NCBI RefSeq assembly: GCF_001704415.2
Contig: NC_030822.1
Coordinates: 54,305,345-54,369,344 of the forward strand
From: Capra hircus
Lineage: Eukaryota > Chordata > Mammalia > Artiodactyla > Bovidae
Direction of reading: 5' to 3'
Length of the DNA: 64,000 nt
Shown here one piece after another: positions 10,374 through 21,512 of this stretch. Each line of letters begins with the position of its first letter. Position 1 is the stretch's first letter. The notes beneath the pieces are model-generated. The model did no database searches. It saw only the letters and a program-made list of their open reading frames with translations, and was not told the origin of the DNA. Both the position numbers and the translations under genes were made by a program.

Positions 10374-12035
10374 CTGGTCGAGAAGCTGCATCTTGCCTGG
10401 CTCTGCCGCAAGCCCTCTGCTGGAACTCAGCTCGACCAGCCCCTGCCTGAGGGGGCTGCTGCCTGGCAGGAGACGAGAGGCCTCCTGCACGGCCGGGGCA
10501 ACGTCCACTTCTGGAGGATGCTCCCGCGGCTCCGGCCCCCAAGGCAGAAGCCCGGAGTCCGTGGCTCTGACGGCCTCGTGCTCACCCTCGCTAGACAGCC
10601 TGGAAGACTCGGTGGCCAGGCAGCAGATCACGCTGGCCAGGTCTTGGCCCGGCATCTCCTGCGCACTCTCGGGCAGCCCCAGGCCCTCTAGCCGCCGGGA
10701 GATCTTGACCATCTGCAGGATGTGCTGGTAGAACCTCTGGTCCTCAGAGTAGTCTTCGCTCTCTGAGCACTCCTCAGCGGAGCTCTGCATGGGGAGCAGC
10801 TGGGGCGCCAGGAAGGCGCTGGGGTGCTGCTCTGTGGGCCCAGGGCCTGACTCACCCACGCCCCACTCAGATCCCCGCGGGATCTGCAGGTCCCACGGGA
10901 AGTTGGTCACCTCCCCCAGGACCTCCGAGCCAAGGTGAGAGGCCAGGCTGCTGCTGCTGCTGCTGCTCTCCAAGTCAGGCTCACAGGCACTCGCCCTCCT
11001 GTCCTCTTGAGGGGGCTCTGGAGAGCCTGGGGGTGGGCTCTCCTCAACGGCAGGAGGCCCCCCAGGAGCACTCCCTGCAGGGGCGCTTTGGACCAGTTCT
11101 GAGGCTAGGGTATCAGGGGGTATTAGCAACAGCCCCTGGGGTGGACCTCCAGCTGAGGCCCCTGGAGCCTCAGGGTCATCAGGCTCGGTTTCCTTGCCGC
11201 TCCTGGAGGCGTCCTCGTAGACAAGCTTGGACACCTGCCCCATCCACAGTCCTGGGGGCTCTCTTCTCCTCCTGCCTCTGCCCACGCTCCCTGCTTCCCC
11301 AGAAATGCCCTGCCAGCTCTGGTCTTCAGCTGGGCTGCTGTCTAACAAGAACTTGCTCTTCCCAGCAAGTAGCATGGGGTCAGAAGAACAAGGGGACAGC
11401 GAGGGGGCCTCCTCGGGGGATGGTGAGGGAGTGGGGCTCTGGCCCTTGTCCCCCCTAGGGCCAGTGGAGCTCCGTTTGGCCGCGCTGTGCCTGTGCTCCT
11501 CCCTTCTCAGCTGCGGGCCCTTGAGGGCCTCCGACAGCTTCGCATGGACAGCGGCCTGCGTCTTGCTCTCTAGCGCGTCCTGCCTGCTCTGGAAGGGCCC
11601 GGTGTTGTCAGGGCCCTGCGTGACAGGTTTCAGCTGTCTGCTCCTCATCTCCAGCTCTTCTATTTCAGGGTCTGAAAACCCCAGGTAGATTTTCTCTGTC
11701 AGCGGCTGGGGTTTCTCCAGACCCTGCTGGTCATCTAATTCTGTCCTGCAGTGGGCTGGGGCCCTGCCTAAGATTTTCTCCACATCGGCAAAGATCTGGT
11801 GGGTTCGGGAAGCTTGGCCTTTGAAGAGTGGCTGCAGCTTGCTGGGCAGGGAGCCCGTGAGAGGCCTGGGGTTGTCACCCAGCACACATGGGCTCTTCCC
11901 TTTCTTAAGGGAGCCCTCAGTTCTAGCCTGTGTCTCTTGATCTAGGTCCAGATCAGCCAGCCCAGGTGCTGGGAGAGGGAACGGGCCACGGAGAAAGGAG
12001 GAAGAAGGCAGAAGGCCCTGCTCAGGCTGTGTTTC
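10374..12035 (-). CDS. CEP164: Large in-frame CEP164 cassette exon (554 codons)
   Basis: This 1,662-base exon has no stop in frame. The acceptor has a long pyrimidine tract (cttcgtcttcattttctctg, then catctag|GAAACACAG) and the donor is GACCAG|gtaggc. It is phase 0 at both ends, matching the CTG|gtgagt donor at 14,572 and the acceptor at 6,918, so inclusion adds 554 residues right after the WW/lysine-rich segment. The protein starts ETQPEQGLLPSSSF. It has a helical-looking stretch with THQIFADVEKILG near residues 80-90, an acidic FSDPEIEELEM near 120-130, proline-rich linkers, seven serines at about 357-363 encoded by a CAG-type repeat (10,947-10,967), and a second helical-looking block (EDQRFYQHILQMVKISRRLE) near 430-450. 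I recognise no domain. I do not recall it in the reference human or mouse CEP164 proteins. Alternatives are a tissue-specific isoform exon or an exonised former gene fragment. The open frame, splice sites and phasing are seen; inclusion in mRNA is inferred. Confidence 0.8.
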
Positions 12036-12684
12036 CTAGATGGGTATATAAAGAGGCAGAGAAAATGAAGACGAAGCACTGCTGACTTCCACTGGCTACC
12101 ATAGCTGCTGGCAAACCCTTAGCAGAAACCCACCCTCCATTCACAGCAAAAACACAAACCAAAGAGGGAAGAAAAGCTAAACACTCCCTTGGGCTTTGTG
12201 GTTTTCTGGGCTCTAGTTTCCTTATCTACAAAGAAGAGACTTGACGAGATCCACGGCTCAGGATCCTTGCTCCACATGGCACCTTGGGGCCACCACAGTG
12301 GGTATGTGGTGGGGAAGGAGCATCGCCCAGACCCCCACTCCCAGGTTCAACCAGAGCAGCTCCGCTTCTTTAGACACTGGCCCTCCATAGAGGAACTGAT
12401 GTGAAGATGGCGTCACTACCAAGAAAACGTCTGAAAATCTCCAACTAGGTTATCCTGGAAGTACCATCACGCTCTCAATTCTGTCACTGGTTAATTTCAT
12501 AAAAATCTACCACTCTTATCAAGGACTATCAGAAATAATCTAAGAAGGGAAGGAAGAGGAGAAACATGAGCAGCGAGCTGAGCCTTGAACACTCAGACTA
12601 GGTCTTCTACCAAATGAGCTGGTGCTGCTCAAGAGAGGTCCACACAGTCAGGGAATCTTAGGGTAGGAAAAAAAAAAAACCCTA
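12036..12684. other. CEP164 intron upstream of the cassette exon
   Basis: The first 60 bases (read on the minus strand) hold the pyrimidine tract of the cassette acceptor. The rest is unique-looking, with no gene or repeat recognised. Confidence 0.5.
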
Positions 12685-12939
12685 GGGACTTCCCTAATGG
12701 TCCAGTGGTTAAGAAGCCACCTGCCAGTGCAGGGATATGGGTTCAATCCCTGGTCCAGGAAGATCCCACATGGCACAGAGCAACTCAGCCCATGTGTCGC
12801 CAACTACTGAGCCTGCACATCTGTGGTGGAGAAGCCACCACAAAGAGAAGCTTATACACTGTGACGGAGGGTAGCCTCCAAGAATGCCCACATTCAGCAA
12901 CGAAGACCTAGTACAGCCATAAAGAAAGAGAAAAATTCC
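12685..12939 (+). mobile_element. CHR-type tRNA SINE (long form)
   Basis: It begins ggacttccctaatggtccag, carries the B box ggttcaatccc, and has an extended body with repeated gaagccacca-type segments and a short A-rich end. Confidence 0.85.
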
Positions 12940-13308
12940 TAAAAGATCAACCACAGTCTTCAAATGCTCACACTAAACTCCACCCAGCTCTCCTCCAGGG
13001 AGCCCAAACTACCTGAGCCCAGATCACCCACCTGGTCAGGTCTGCCCCAAAAAAACTCAGGTTTCAGGCACCTGTCCTGAGCCCTAAGATCCAGACTGGT
13101 AGCCCAGGCCTGTCCACTTGCCCTAAGCTCTTGAACCACAGGAGGAATCCTTTGTAACAGGGAGCTCCAGGAACTCAGTCAAATACCCAGAACTAGGTCT
13201 ATTACCCAACTCTCCAGCACAGAACCCTCACTTCATTCCCTCTCTCACCTGCAGTCATGTCAGAGACTACCCAGATGCCGACTGTCATCTAAAATAGGCC
13301 CCGACAGG

Positions 13309-13412
13309 AACTCCCCAATGGTCCAGTGGTTAAGACCACTTGCACACTTTCAGTGCAAGGGGAGCAGGTTCCATCCCTGCTCAGGGAACTAAGATCCCAC
13401 AAGCCTTGCGAC

Positions 13413-13443
<31 letters not shown>
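13309..13443 (+). mobile_element. CHR-type tRNA SINE with (AAAAG)n tail
   Basis: It has a ggaactccccaatggtccag head. Its tail at 13,411-13,443 is a poly-A run followed by an aaaag pentanucleotide microsatellite. Confidence 0.85.
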
Positions 13444-14571
13444 CTAAAATAGTATGAGATTAGTGAAAAGCCCATTATTCATATTTTACCTTGCAAATTC
13501 TTGCCATTAGAAAATTCAGCCTCTTTGGAAATGACATGTCCTCTTTTCTCCACCAGAAGAAATGGGTTTGCTATCTTATTTCTTAGAACCATGACTAGTA
13601 ATATGGGGTGGGGGTGGGGGTATGGAGGAAGCCTATCGGTAGAGCTTGGAAATGATAAAAAGGATAAATTCATCAGCAACCATCCAACACCAGAACTGAC
13701 ACTTTGGGAAGGAAGGCAAATGGGGGAATTTTTGCTGAGAAGTAAGCATCTGGCGCCGGTGGTAAATAAAGACCATAAATAAGAGAGCAAATCAACTCGA
13801 CCACTGAGAAGGTTGAGAAGGTATTCCCAGTGCTTCCCGCCAGGCTGACCTGGGTTCCCAAGCCCCTCCCTCTCTGCAGCATGGCCCACCTGCCTCACAC
13901 CTGGAGGGACACAAGACAGTAATGGGAAAGAGTATTTTCAAGTCTTGAGTGAGAAAGCTGCTTGGGGAATAAGCTGAGGGCACCGCAATCAAACGTCGGT
14001 GTCCACCACGAACCAAGGACATCGGCCGCAAAGACCATCCACGGGAGCAGATAAAGCCTCAGACTTTTCTTTTTGGATCTTGAAGCCACTGGTGTTCTGA
14101 CAACCGAATTATGGCCCATGAGACATCCAAGAATCCGTACCACTAGGACACACAATGAACCCACTCGGGGCAGGCCTGGCTTGGAAAGGAGAGCGGAGGC
14201 ACTTGCTCCTCTAGGCTCTCTGCCCTCTGCCAACTGCTCCCTGAGACCCGGCTCTCCATAGAGGCAGACGGCATCAGTTATCGGACCACTGCAAAACCCT
14301 GTCCCTGGTGGGGCACTCACTCACTGACCCCGTTATGTTATATATGCCTCCCAATAGGGAGGGGGGCAGAAACTGCTTAGCAATAGTAAGCACTAGTTCT
14401 AGAAGCTAAAAGGAAAACCTGCCAGAAAACAGATACAATTCAGATGATGTACTATCACAAACGTACTATTGTTGTTGGTCTTAATCGCCCAGCTATAAAC
14501 AGACAGAGGTTCCCAATACCCCCTCAGGTTTCAGGCCTGGTCTCTCCGGGAGCTGGCACCCACTAACTCAC
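13444..14571. other. CEP164 intron downstream of the WW exon
   Basis: This is unique-looking sequence. It includes a G-rich run at 13,604-13,625 (ggggtgggggtgggggta). Minus-strand open frames here have no known similarity and no convincing splice sites. Confidence 0.45.
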
Positions 14572-14776
14572 CAGGGGACTCTTGGAGGTCTCTTTATCCT
14601 TCTTGTTTTTCTTTTCCTTTTTCTTTTTCTTTTCTTTCTTCTTAGTGGCCCCAGGAGTTGACAGCTTGCCCCGCTCTTGGATCACCAAGTTCCGATAGTG
14701 TTCATCACAGGGGTGGTCCCACGTGGACTGCCCGTTGGCAAAATTGAAATAGTAAATATCACCTGTGATGTCCTGG
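14572..14776 (-). CDS. CEP164: CEP164 coding exon: WW domain and lysine-rich tract
   Basis: This 205-base exon has acceptor atcccccag|CCAGGAC and donor CCCCTG|gtgagt. Its first base completes the cysteine codon (residue 65) begun in the preceding exon. It encodes CQDITGDIYYFNFANGQSTW (residues 65-84) and then DHP, which is most of the single WW domain. The first signature tryptophan (W62) is in the previous exon and the second (W84) is here. A highly basic stretch follows (residues about 109-125, almost all Lys and Glu), encoded by an uninterrupted purine run (14,600-14,645). In the family the N-terminal WW region binds partners such as ATRIP and TTBK2 and anchors work at distal appendages. 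Phase and content match human CEP164 closely. Confidence 0.97.
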
Positions 14777-14779
14777 CTG

Positions 14780-15366
14780 GGGGATGAGCAGAGGTCACAA
14801 GTTAGTCCCTGCTCAGGTCCAAAGCTACGCAGGAAAAAAGAAAAACAACAAGGAAGCAGAAAAGAGGGAAGAATTGTGGGGAGAGGGAAAGAGGGAGAGA
14901 GGAAGAAGAAGAGAAGAAAGAATTAACACAAAACTGGTTAGATGTGGCTAAGAATAAGGAGTTAGGTTAGATAGAAACAACCAAATAGGATATTAAGGAC
15001 TTCTCACATGGAGATGTTTAATCATTAGGTTTCCCGAGAATTCATGCTAGACTAAAGAAGGAAAACTTGATTTCAGATGGATAAATACAAACGCTATGAT
15101 GTCTTGGAGACAAATTCTAGGATAGACGTTGCTGAATATTTTCATAAATGATCTAAAGAAAAAAATATGTTGTGAAAGTTCTGATTTTGCAAAAGACTCT
15201 AAACACATAAGAGGCAACAATCCAAGTTAGTGTGGTCAATCAACAATAAAAGAAAATAATGTAGATGGGCCTCAAGAATCTGTTTCAGTATGGCGAAAAT
15301 AAGTCTAAAATAAGTCATTCATCCCATCCACCATTATCGGTAATCCATTAGGACAGCTAATAGGAA
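14780..15366. other. CEP164 intron, purine-rich then A/T-rich
   Basis: Positions 14,830-14,930 are a purine-rich run (ggaagcagaaaagagggaag). The rest is unremarkable A/T-rich intron. No gene was seen. Confidence 0.45.
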
Positions 15367-16270
15367 AAAACCCATCACAATAGCAATCAACGTGAAAGAT
15401 AAAATACCCAGGAATAAATTGTGTGCAGGACCTTCATAAAGTTTCACTGAAAATTCAAGGGGTGGGGATGGGGAACAACTGGTAAGACACCCTGTGTTCC
15501 TGAATAGGATTCAAGTCTGTAAACATGACAATAATCCTCAAATTAATATATAAATCCAATACAATCCTAATCGAGCTCCTTATGAAACTTGACCTTGTCT
15601 TGGCCAAGAAGCACATGAGAAGATGTTCAACATCACTCAACATTAGGGAAATGAAAATTAAAACCACCATGAAATGCCACTTCACACCCATTAACACAAC
15701 TATTATCAAAAGAGCAGAAAATAACAAGCGCTGGCGAGGATGTAGAGAAACTGGAACTCCTGTACACTACTGGTGGGAACATAAAGTGGTACGGCCAAAG
15801 TGAACAACAGTGCGACAGTTCCTCAAAAAGTTAGAATTACCGAAGTTCCCTGGTGGTCCAGTGGTTAAGAATCTGCCTGCCAATGCAGGGGACACAGGTT
15901 CAATCCCTGGTTCAGGAAGATCTCACATGCCACGGAACAACTAAGCCCTGTGCCACACCTACTGAGGCCCCTGCACCCTAAAGCCCGTGCTCCGCAACAA
16001 GAGAAGCCACCGCAATGAGGTGCCTGCGCACCACAACTAGAGTAGCCCCTGCTCTCTGCAACCAAAGAATGCCTGCGCACAGCAACGAAGACCCAGTACA
16101 GGCAAAAACAAAAATAAATTTTAAAGATATAGCACCATATTAAAAATCTGAATTACCATATAAACCAGCAATTCTACCTCTAGGTGTACACCCCAAAAAA
16201 TTGAAAGCAGGAATTCAAACAGGTTATTTGTACACCGATGTTCATAGCATGTTATTCACATAGCCAACAG
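15367..16270 (+). mobile_element. L1 LINE ORF2 3' fragment, split by a SINE
   Basis: Recognisable L1 ORF2/3' phrases (gaagatgttcaacatcactc, gaaatgaaaattaaaaccac, ggaactcctgtacactactg) run to about 15,840. They resume at about 16,129 with ccatataaaccagcaattct and gtgtacaccccaaaaaattg. The gap is filled by a CHR SINE. Antisense to CEP164. Confidence 0.85.
15844..16128 (+). mobile_element. CHR-type tRNA SINE nested in L1
   Basis: It is a full long-form copy (gttccctggtggtccagtgg head, B box ggttcaatccc, body with gcaacaagagaagccaccgc and aacgaagacccagtacaggc). It interrupts the L1 fragment, so it is younger than that L1. Confidence 0.9.
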
Positions 16271-16985
16271 AAAGAGAAATTCTCAGAGGCCAGAAACAGA
16301 AAGAAAGCATGAAATCTGAGTAATAAGTGCATGAACTGACAGGTAGGGATCTGGCCTGGATATAGGCCCAGGGAACTTGAGTTTAGATGCCAATCTAGAA
16401 CAAAATGTGGCCTTAGGGGGTCGTAAGTTTGGAAACTAAAACTGAGACCCTACACATATCTGGGGCTCTTCAGGCTGTTCTCGCCATGAATAAAAAGCCC
16501 TAGTGGGGCACGGAAGTAGCAAGGAAGCACATCGCCCACTCCAGGTTCTAGGTGGGGAAAATAAAATTTAATGAAAAACTGAAACCCCAAGACATATGTA
16601 CATAGAGTCCAAATGTGGTAAGAAAATGCCAGGTCCAGGAAATTAATGTAAAAATTTAGTCCTAAAGCACTAAAAAATCCTTGGCAGAAACCACTGTAAG
16701 GCTACTCAACAACCCAGGAATGAGACACTCACAAAAAATAAACCACTGCAGAAAATGAATTCACAAAATGCACAATGAATAATTACAAACCATGTGAGGA
16801 AACACTTCACCATGAGGGAAAATCAGTAACACAATGAAAAGAACTGAGAGTAGAACAACCAAAAGAAGACTAAAAATAACAATATTTTAAATTATCGGAG
16901 GGACAAAAGGAGGAGAATCCATAATGAAAGAACAGAACTCTTTAAAAATAAATAAATAAACCTACACACATTGACAAGAACTTAA
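16271..16985. other. CEP164 intron, A-rich, probably old LINE sequence
   Basis: This is A-rich sequence on the plus strand with no recognisable exon. It is probably degraded L1, but I cannot place it. Confidence 0.35.
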
Positions 16986-17174
16986 GGGGACTTCCCTGGT
17001 GGTCCAGTGGTTAAGACTCCACACTCCTAATGCCGGGGGCCTGGGCTCAATCCCTGGCCAGGGAACTAAGATCCCACATGCCACAACTAAACCCACACAC
17101 CACAACTGGAGAAGCGGGCATGCCACAACAAAGGTCCACTGCAGCCAAAACGAAAAATAAAATTAAAAAAAAAG
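16986..17174 (+). mobile_element. CHR-type tRNA SINE
   Basis: It starts ggacttccctggtggtccag, has B box gctcaatccc, a body, and an A-rich tail at 17,146-17,174. Confidence 0.9.
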
Positions 17175-17747
17175 AACATAAGAGAACTTGTAGGAATTCA
17201 TAGTCATTAAATTCAAAAACAAACAAACAAACAAAAACAAAAACACGTTGATTAAGCAGCAGATTTGACATAGAGGAAACAAACAGTGAATTGGGAAATA
17301 TATATGCTAAAGAAAATTAAAAGTCATTTTTAAAATATGAAACAGAAGTTAAGAGACATGGTGGATAAAAATAACTAGGTCTAATATATTTATAGTAAGA
17401 GTTATAGAAAAGAAAATGATAATGGTTGAGAAGTTTTCAAAACTAAAGAGAGACATGAGTCCTCAGAGTAAGAAAGCATTCCAATTCCTGTACACAGTAA
17501 ATAAAAGTGAATCCACACCTACATTTACTGTAGTGAAATTACAGGACACCAAAGATTAAAAACAAAATGAAAACAACCAGAGGGGAAAAAATTGATTACC
17601 TACAGAGGAACAACTAATGAAGCCAAAAAACATGTCTTATTAGCAAACCCAGCAGACAGAAGATCATGGTACATAATATACAACATTGTCAAAGGGCTGT
17701 TTGACAAATCTGTACGCAACTAAACCATTATTCAAGAGTGAGTCCAG

Positions 17748-17822
17748 GAAATTCCCTTGTGGTCCAGTGGGTAGAACTCAGCATTTTCACAGTCAGGGCC
17801 CCAGATCAACCCCTGGGTGGGG
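17748..17822 (+). mobile_element. CHR-type SINE head fragment
   Basis: Only the tRNA-like head is present (attcccttgtggtccagtgg to cagatcaacccctgggtgg). It is joined directly to L1-like sequence on the right. Confidence 0.7.
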
Positions 17823-18195
17823 AAGAGCGAGACCAGACAACAATTACTCAGGACACAGGAAGATCAACACATTTAGCATGCTTGATAAAAAGGACATTTA
17901 AGAAACAGAAACAGACTCACAGACAGGAAACAAGCTTATGGTTACCAAAGGGGATGGGGAAGAACAAATTAGGAGTTTGGTATTAACAGATACAATAAGG
18001 TCCTACTGTTTAGCTCAAGGAACTGTATTTAATATTCTGTAGTAAACCATAATGGAAAAGGACATAAAAAAATATTTCTTATACATACATATATAAATAC
18101 ACACACATATACATATATACATAACTGAATCATTTTGCTGTATACCAGAAACAAATACAAAACTGAAAATCACTATACTTCATTCTAAAAAATGA
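17823..18195 (+). mobile_element. L1-type LINE 3'-end fragment
   Basis: It contains aggtcctactgtttagctca, ggaactgtatttaatattct and gaatcattttgctgtatacc, the typical ruminant L1 3' end, with a CA/TA-rich patch at 18,080-18,120. Confidence 0.75.
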
Positions 18196-18349
18196 GAGAC
18201 CACATTCTTATCAAGCACACATAAAACATTTAGGTAAGCAGGATCAATTACTGAACCAGAAAAGAATTCTGGAACAGCATGTAACAAAGAATAGAATAAT
18301 GAACAAATAAAATTGGAAATCAATAATTCAAAAAACACCCAACTCTATC

Positions 18350-20165
18350 TCATCTCCTTCAAGCTATTATTTTGGAGAAAAGATACTTAACAAAATTTTA
18401 ATAAATGAAATCCAATAATATGTAACCATTATCAAGCAGTTTACCCCAAGAAAGCAAGGTCGATCTAACAACTGAAAGCCAATCAACTGACCGTATTAAC
18501 AGACCAATATAGTAAAATCATGATTCTTCTGCATATGCAGATGCATATATAGATGCAGGAAAAAATATTTGACAAAATTCAATATCCATTTCGGATTTAC
18601 ACTCAGCAGGCTAGAAATACAAGGGAACTTCTTCATCCTGACACAGGACATTTAGAAAACCCTACAGTTAACAGTGGCTAACGTCACGCTCAGTGGCGAA
18701 AGACTTAAGAGGCATGCTTCCCCTTAAGAACAGAAATAAGCCTAAAATGGTCACCGTCAACATTTCTATTCAACTATATTAAAGGTTCCAGGCAGTGCAA
18801 TAAGGCAAGAAATAGAAATATAAGGTGTCCAGGTTAGAAAAGAAGATGAAAAAATGTCTTCATTCCCAGAAGACATACTATCTATGTAGAAAATTCTATA
18901 GAATCTACAAAAAAAGCTACTAGAACTAACGTAAGTTTAGCAAGGTTGCAGGCTAGAAGATCAGTATACAAAAATCAATTTTATTTTATATGAATGCAAC
19001 CAACACTTGGAAATTGACATTTTAAAAGATAACATTTATAAACATAATGGAAAAGAATATGAAAAAGAATGGATGTATATTTATAACTGAATCACTTTGC
19101 TGTACAGAATTAATACATTATAAATCAACTATACTTCGATGACAAAAATAAATACAAGATACCATTTACAGAAGCATCAAAAAAGGAGATAAATCTGACA
19201 AAATATGAGCAAGATGTGTAAACTAAAAACTAGAAAAGATTTCCTAGCAATATTAAAGAAAGCCTAAATAAATGGAAACAGACTGTGTTCATGGGTTGGA
19301 AAACTCAATATTGTTTAAGATGTCAGTCCTCTCAAACTGATTTATAGACTCAGTGCAATTTCAGTCAAAACCCTAAACAGGATTTTTTATAGCAATTGAC
19401 AAGCTGATTCTAAAATTCATACAGAAATGCAAGGGACCTAGAATACAACTTTGAAAAAGAAGAAAAAAGTTGCAGAATTTACTCTAAATGATATTAAGAT
19501 GTATGATAAAGCTACAGTAACCCAGACAATACTGAAAAGCAGAGACATTACTTTGCCGACTAAGGTCTGTCTAGTCAAGGCTATGGTTTTTCCTGTGGTC
19601 ATGTATGGATATGAGAGTTGGGACTGTGAAGAAGGCTGAGTGCCGAAGAATTGATGCTTTTGAACTGTGGTGCTGGAGAAGACTCTTGAGAGTCCCTTGG
19701 ACTGCAAGGAGATCCAACCAGTCCATTCTGAAGGAGATCAGCCCTGGGATTTCTTTGGAAGGAATGATGCTAAAGCTGAAACTCCAGTACTTTGGCCACC
19801 TCATGCGAAGAGTTGACTCATTGGAAAAGACTCTGACGCTGGGAGGGATTGGGGGCAGGAGGAGAAGGGGACGACAGAGGATGAGATGGCTGGATGGCAT
19901 CACGGACTCGATGGACGTGAGTCTGAGTGAACTCCGGGAGTTGGTGATGGATAGGGAGGCCTGGCGTGCTGCGACTCATGGGGTCGCAAAGAGTCGGACA
20001 CGACTGAGCAACTGAACTGACTGACTGAACCCAGACAGCATGGTATTTGTGTAAAGGTAGACAGACAGACCAATGGAAGACAACAGAGAATCCAGACCTG
20101 GAAGGAATTCCCCAAGTGACAGCAATTACTCACGGGACTGGGTGTAAGGGTCAAAGAGGACACAT
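18350..20165 (+). mobile_element. L1 LINE ORF2 fragment interrupted by BovB
   Basis: Degenerate L1 ORF2 sequence runs from aatccaataatatgtaacca through ataccatttacagaagcatc to aagctacagtaacccagaca at 19,528. It resumes at 20,028 with aacccagacagcatggtatt and agaccaatggaagacaacag. A second L1 3'-end piece is embedded at about 19,035-19,155. Many stops; no intact protein. Confidence 0.8.
19529..20027 (+). mobile_element. BovB LINE 3' fragment inserted in L1
   Basis: The plus-strand translation gives the BovB C-terminal end (ELWCWRRLLRVPWTARRSNQ; LGGIGGRRRRGRQRMRWLDG). The insertion is flanked by a 10-base direct repeat aacccagaca at 19,519-19,528 and 20,028-20,037, a target-site duplication. 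The 3' end is the actgactgactg-type tail. Confidence 0.9.
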
Positions 20166-20351
20166 ATACGTAGGTTCCTTTTAAGTAGGGAGTAGAAATA
20201 AGTTTATAGAAATGAGATAATTTTTTCAGTATAAAGCATGATGATTTGATAAACTTCTTTACTATGAAATGATCACCACAGCAGGGTTAGTTAACACCTC
20301 CACTACCTCCATAATCACCTTTCCTTTTCTGTGGTGAGAATATTTCAGATC

Positions 20352-20540
20352 TGGGACTTCCCTGGTGGTCCACTGGCTAAGACTCCATGCCCCCAGTGCA
20401 GGGGGCCTGGGTTCAATTCCTGGTCAGGGAACTAGACCCCACATGCCACAACTAAGAGTTCACATGTAGCAATAAAGATCCCACACGCCGCAACTAAGAC
20501 CCAGCACAGCCAAATAAATACATTAAAAAAATAAAAGAAA
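20352..20540 (+). mobile_element. CHR-type tRNA SINE
   Basis: It has a ggacttccctggtggtccac head, B box ggttcaattcc, and a caaataaatac tail. Confidence 0.9.
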
Positions 20541-21512
20541 GAAAGAAAAAGAATAAAGAGATTAATGATGAGGCAAATGCGGCTAACATGATGGATACTG
20601 GAGACCAGCAGAAACCACGACCCTACAAATACAACCATGAAGCCCCAGCACCTAGAATACCACGCATAGTGCTGACGGCTTTCCTACAAGAAAGATGTCA
20701 TAAACTGGAGAAGGTCCAAGGAAAAGCGGCTAAAAAGGTCCAGAGAATAGGGAACCTGCCACGCAAGAAGAAGCTGGAAGGATTAGGCCTCTGAGGCGGC
20801 GATGAGTGAGGCCACAATTGCAGTCCTTTTGAAGCATAGCCAATGCATTCAGTGGTTCAGGAAAGAGAATCATCACTCCCTGTACACACAACTGCACAAT
20901 CCCAGCAGAAGACACGACCCCTCCAGGGCATCTGAGGGCTAGTGTGGGACAAAGGAAATCCCATCCTTTGGTAAAAAACTTAGGTCACTTGCTGTAGGGA
21001 GGCAGCGTAGACAGAGCTCTGTGTACACGAGGAAGACAGAGCTGGATCTCCAAGAGTGAAAATCCTGGTTTGGGGGGAGGATGTGAGAGACAGAGGTGGA
21101 TGGCAGTGGCTGCCCCACCTCAGCCAGTCTGATCCTCACCGTCAACCTCTGTTCACCCGAGATGACCAAAGTGATGCCTGCTCCTCACAATTCAGAGCTC
21201 AAACTGAAACTGGAAACCTGGACCCATTCATGAACAGGTCACACAGTTCAGGGTTGGGCAGTCCAGGGAGACAGAAGCCACTGCCGGTCTGTGTCACCGC
21301 ACGCAAACCTCTCCAACACCAGCATCCACTCTGGACACGCTGATGAGGTCCCAGTATTGCCACTCTCCATCTCAGTCAGCAAAGAGTAACAGTGATACCT
21401 CCTCCGTGTGCTGAAACAGATGGTAGCGCTCGAGAGCTTGATGCAGGGCAGCAGCTGAGATCCTGGGACCCTGGAAGTCTGCGCTGAGACCCTCCGGGAC
21501 CAGAAAGGTAGC
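20541..21512. other. CEP164 intron, mostly unique sequence
   Basis: No repeat was recognised. A minus-strand open stretch at 21,390-21,512 reads like protein (SADFQGPRISAAALHQALER) but has poor splice sites. It is discussed among the rejected items. Confidence 0.4.

Noticed and set aside
10285..11688. Plus-strand open frames opposite the CEP164 cassette exon (up to 153 codons).
   Set aside because: They are broken into short pieces by stops, whereas the minus strand is open throughout; they are antisense shadows.
21390..21512. Minus-strand open stretch reading SADFQGPRISAAALHQALER and HLFQHTEE, with a possible donor gtatca, considered as an extra CEP164 exon.
   Set aside because: Only about 40 codons before it runs into BovB sequence, with a weak donor and no clear pyrimidine tract. 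An open stretch of this length is common by chance. The flanking CEP164 exons already join perfectly without it.
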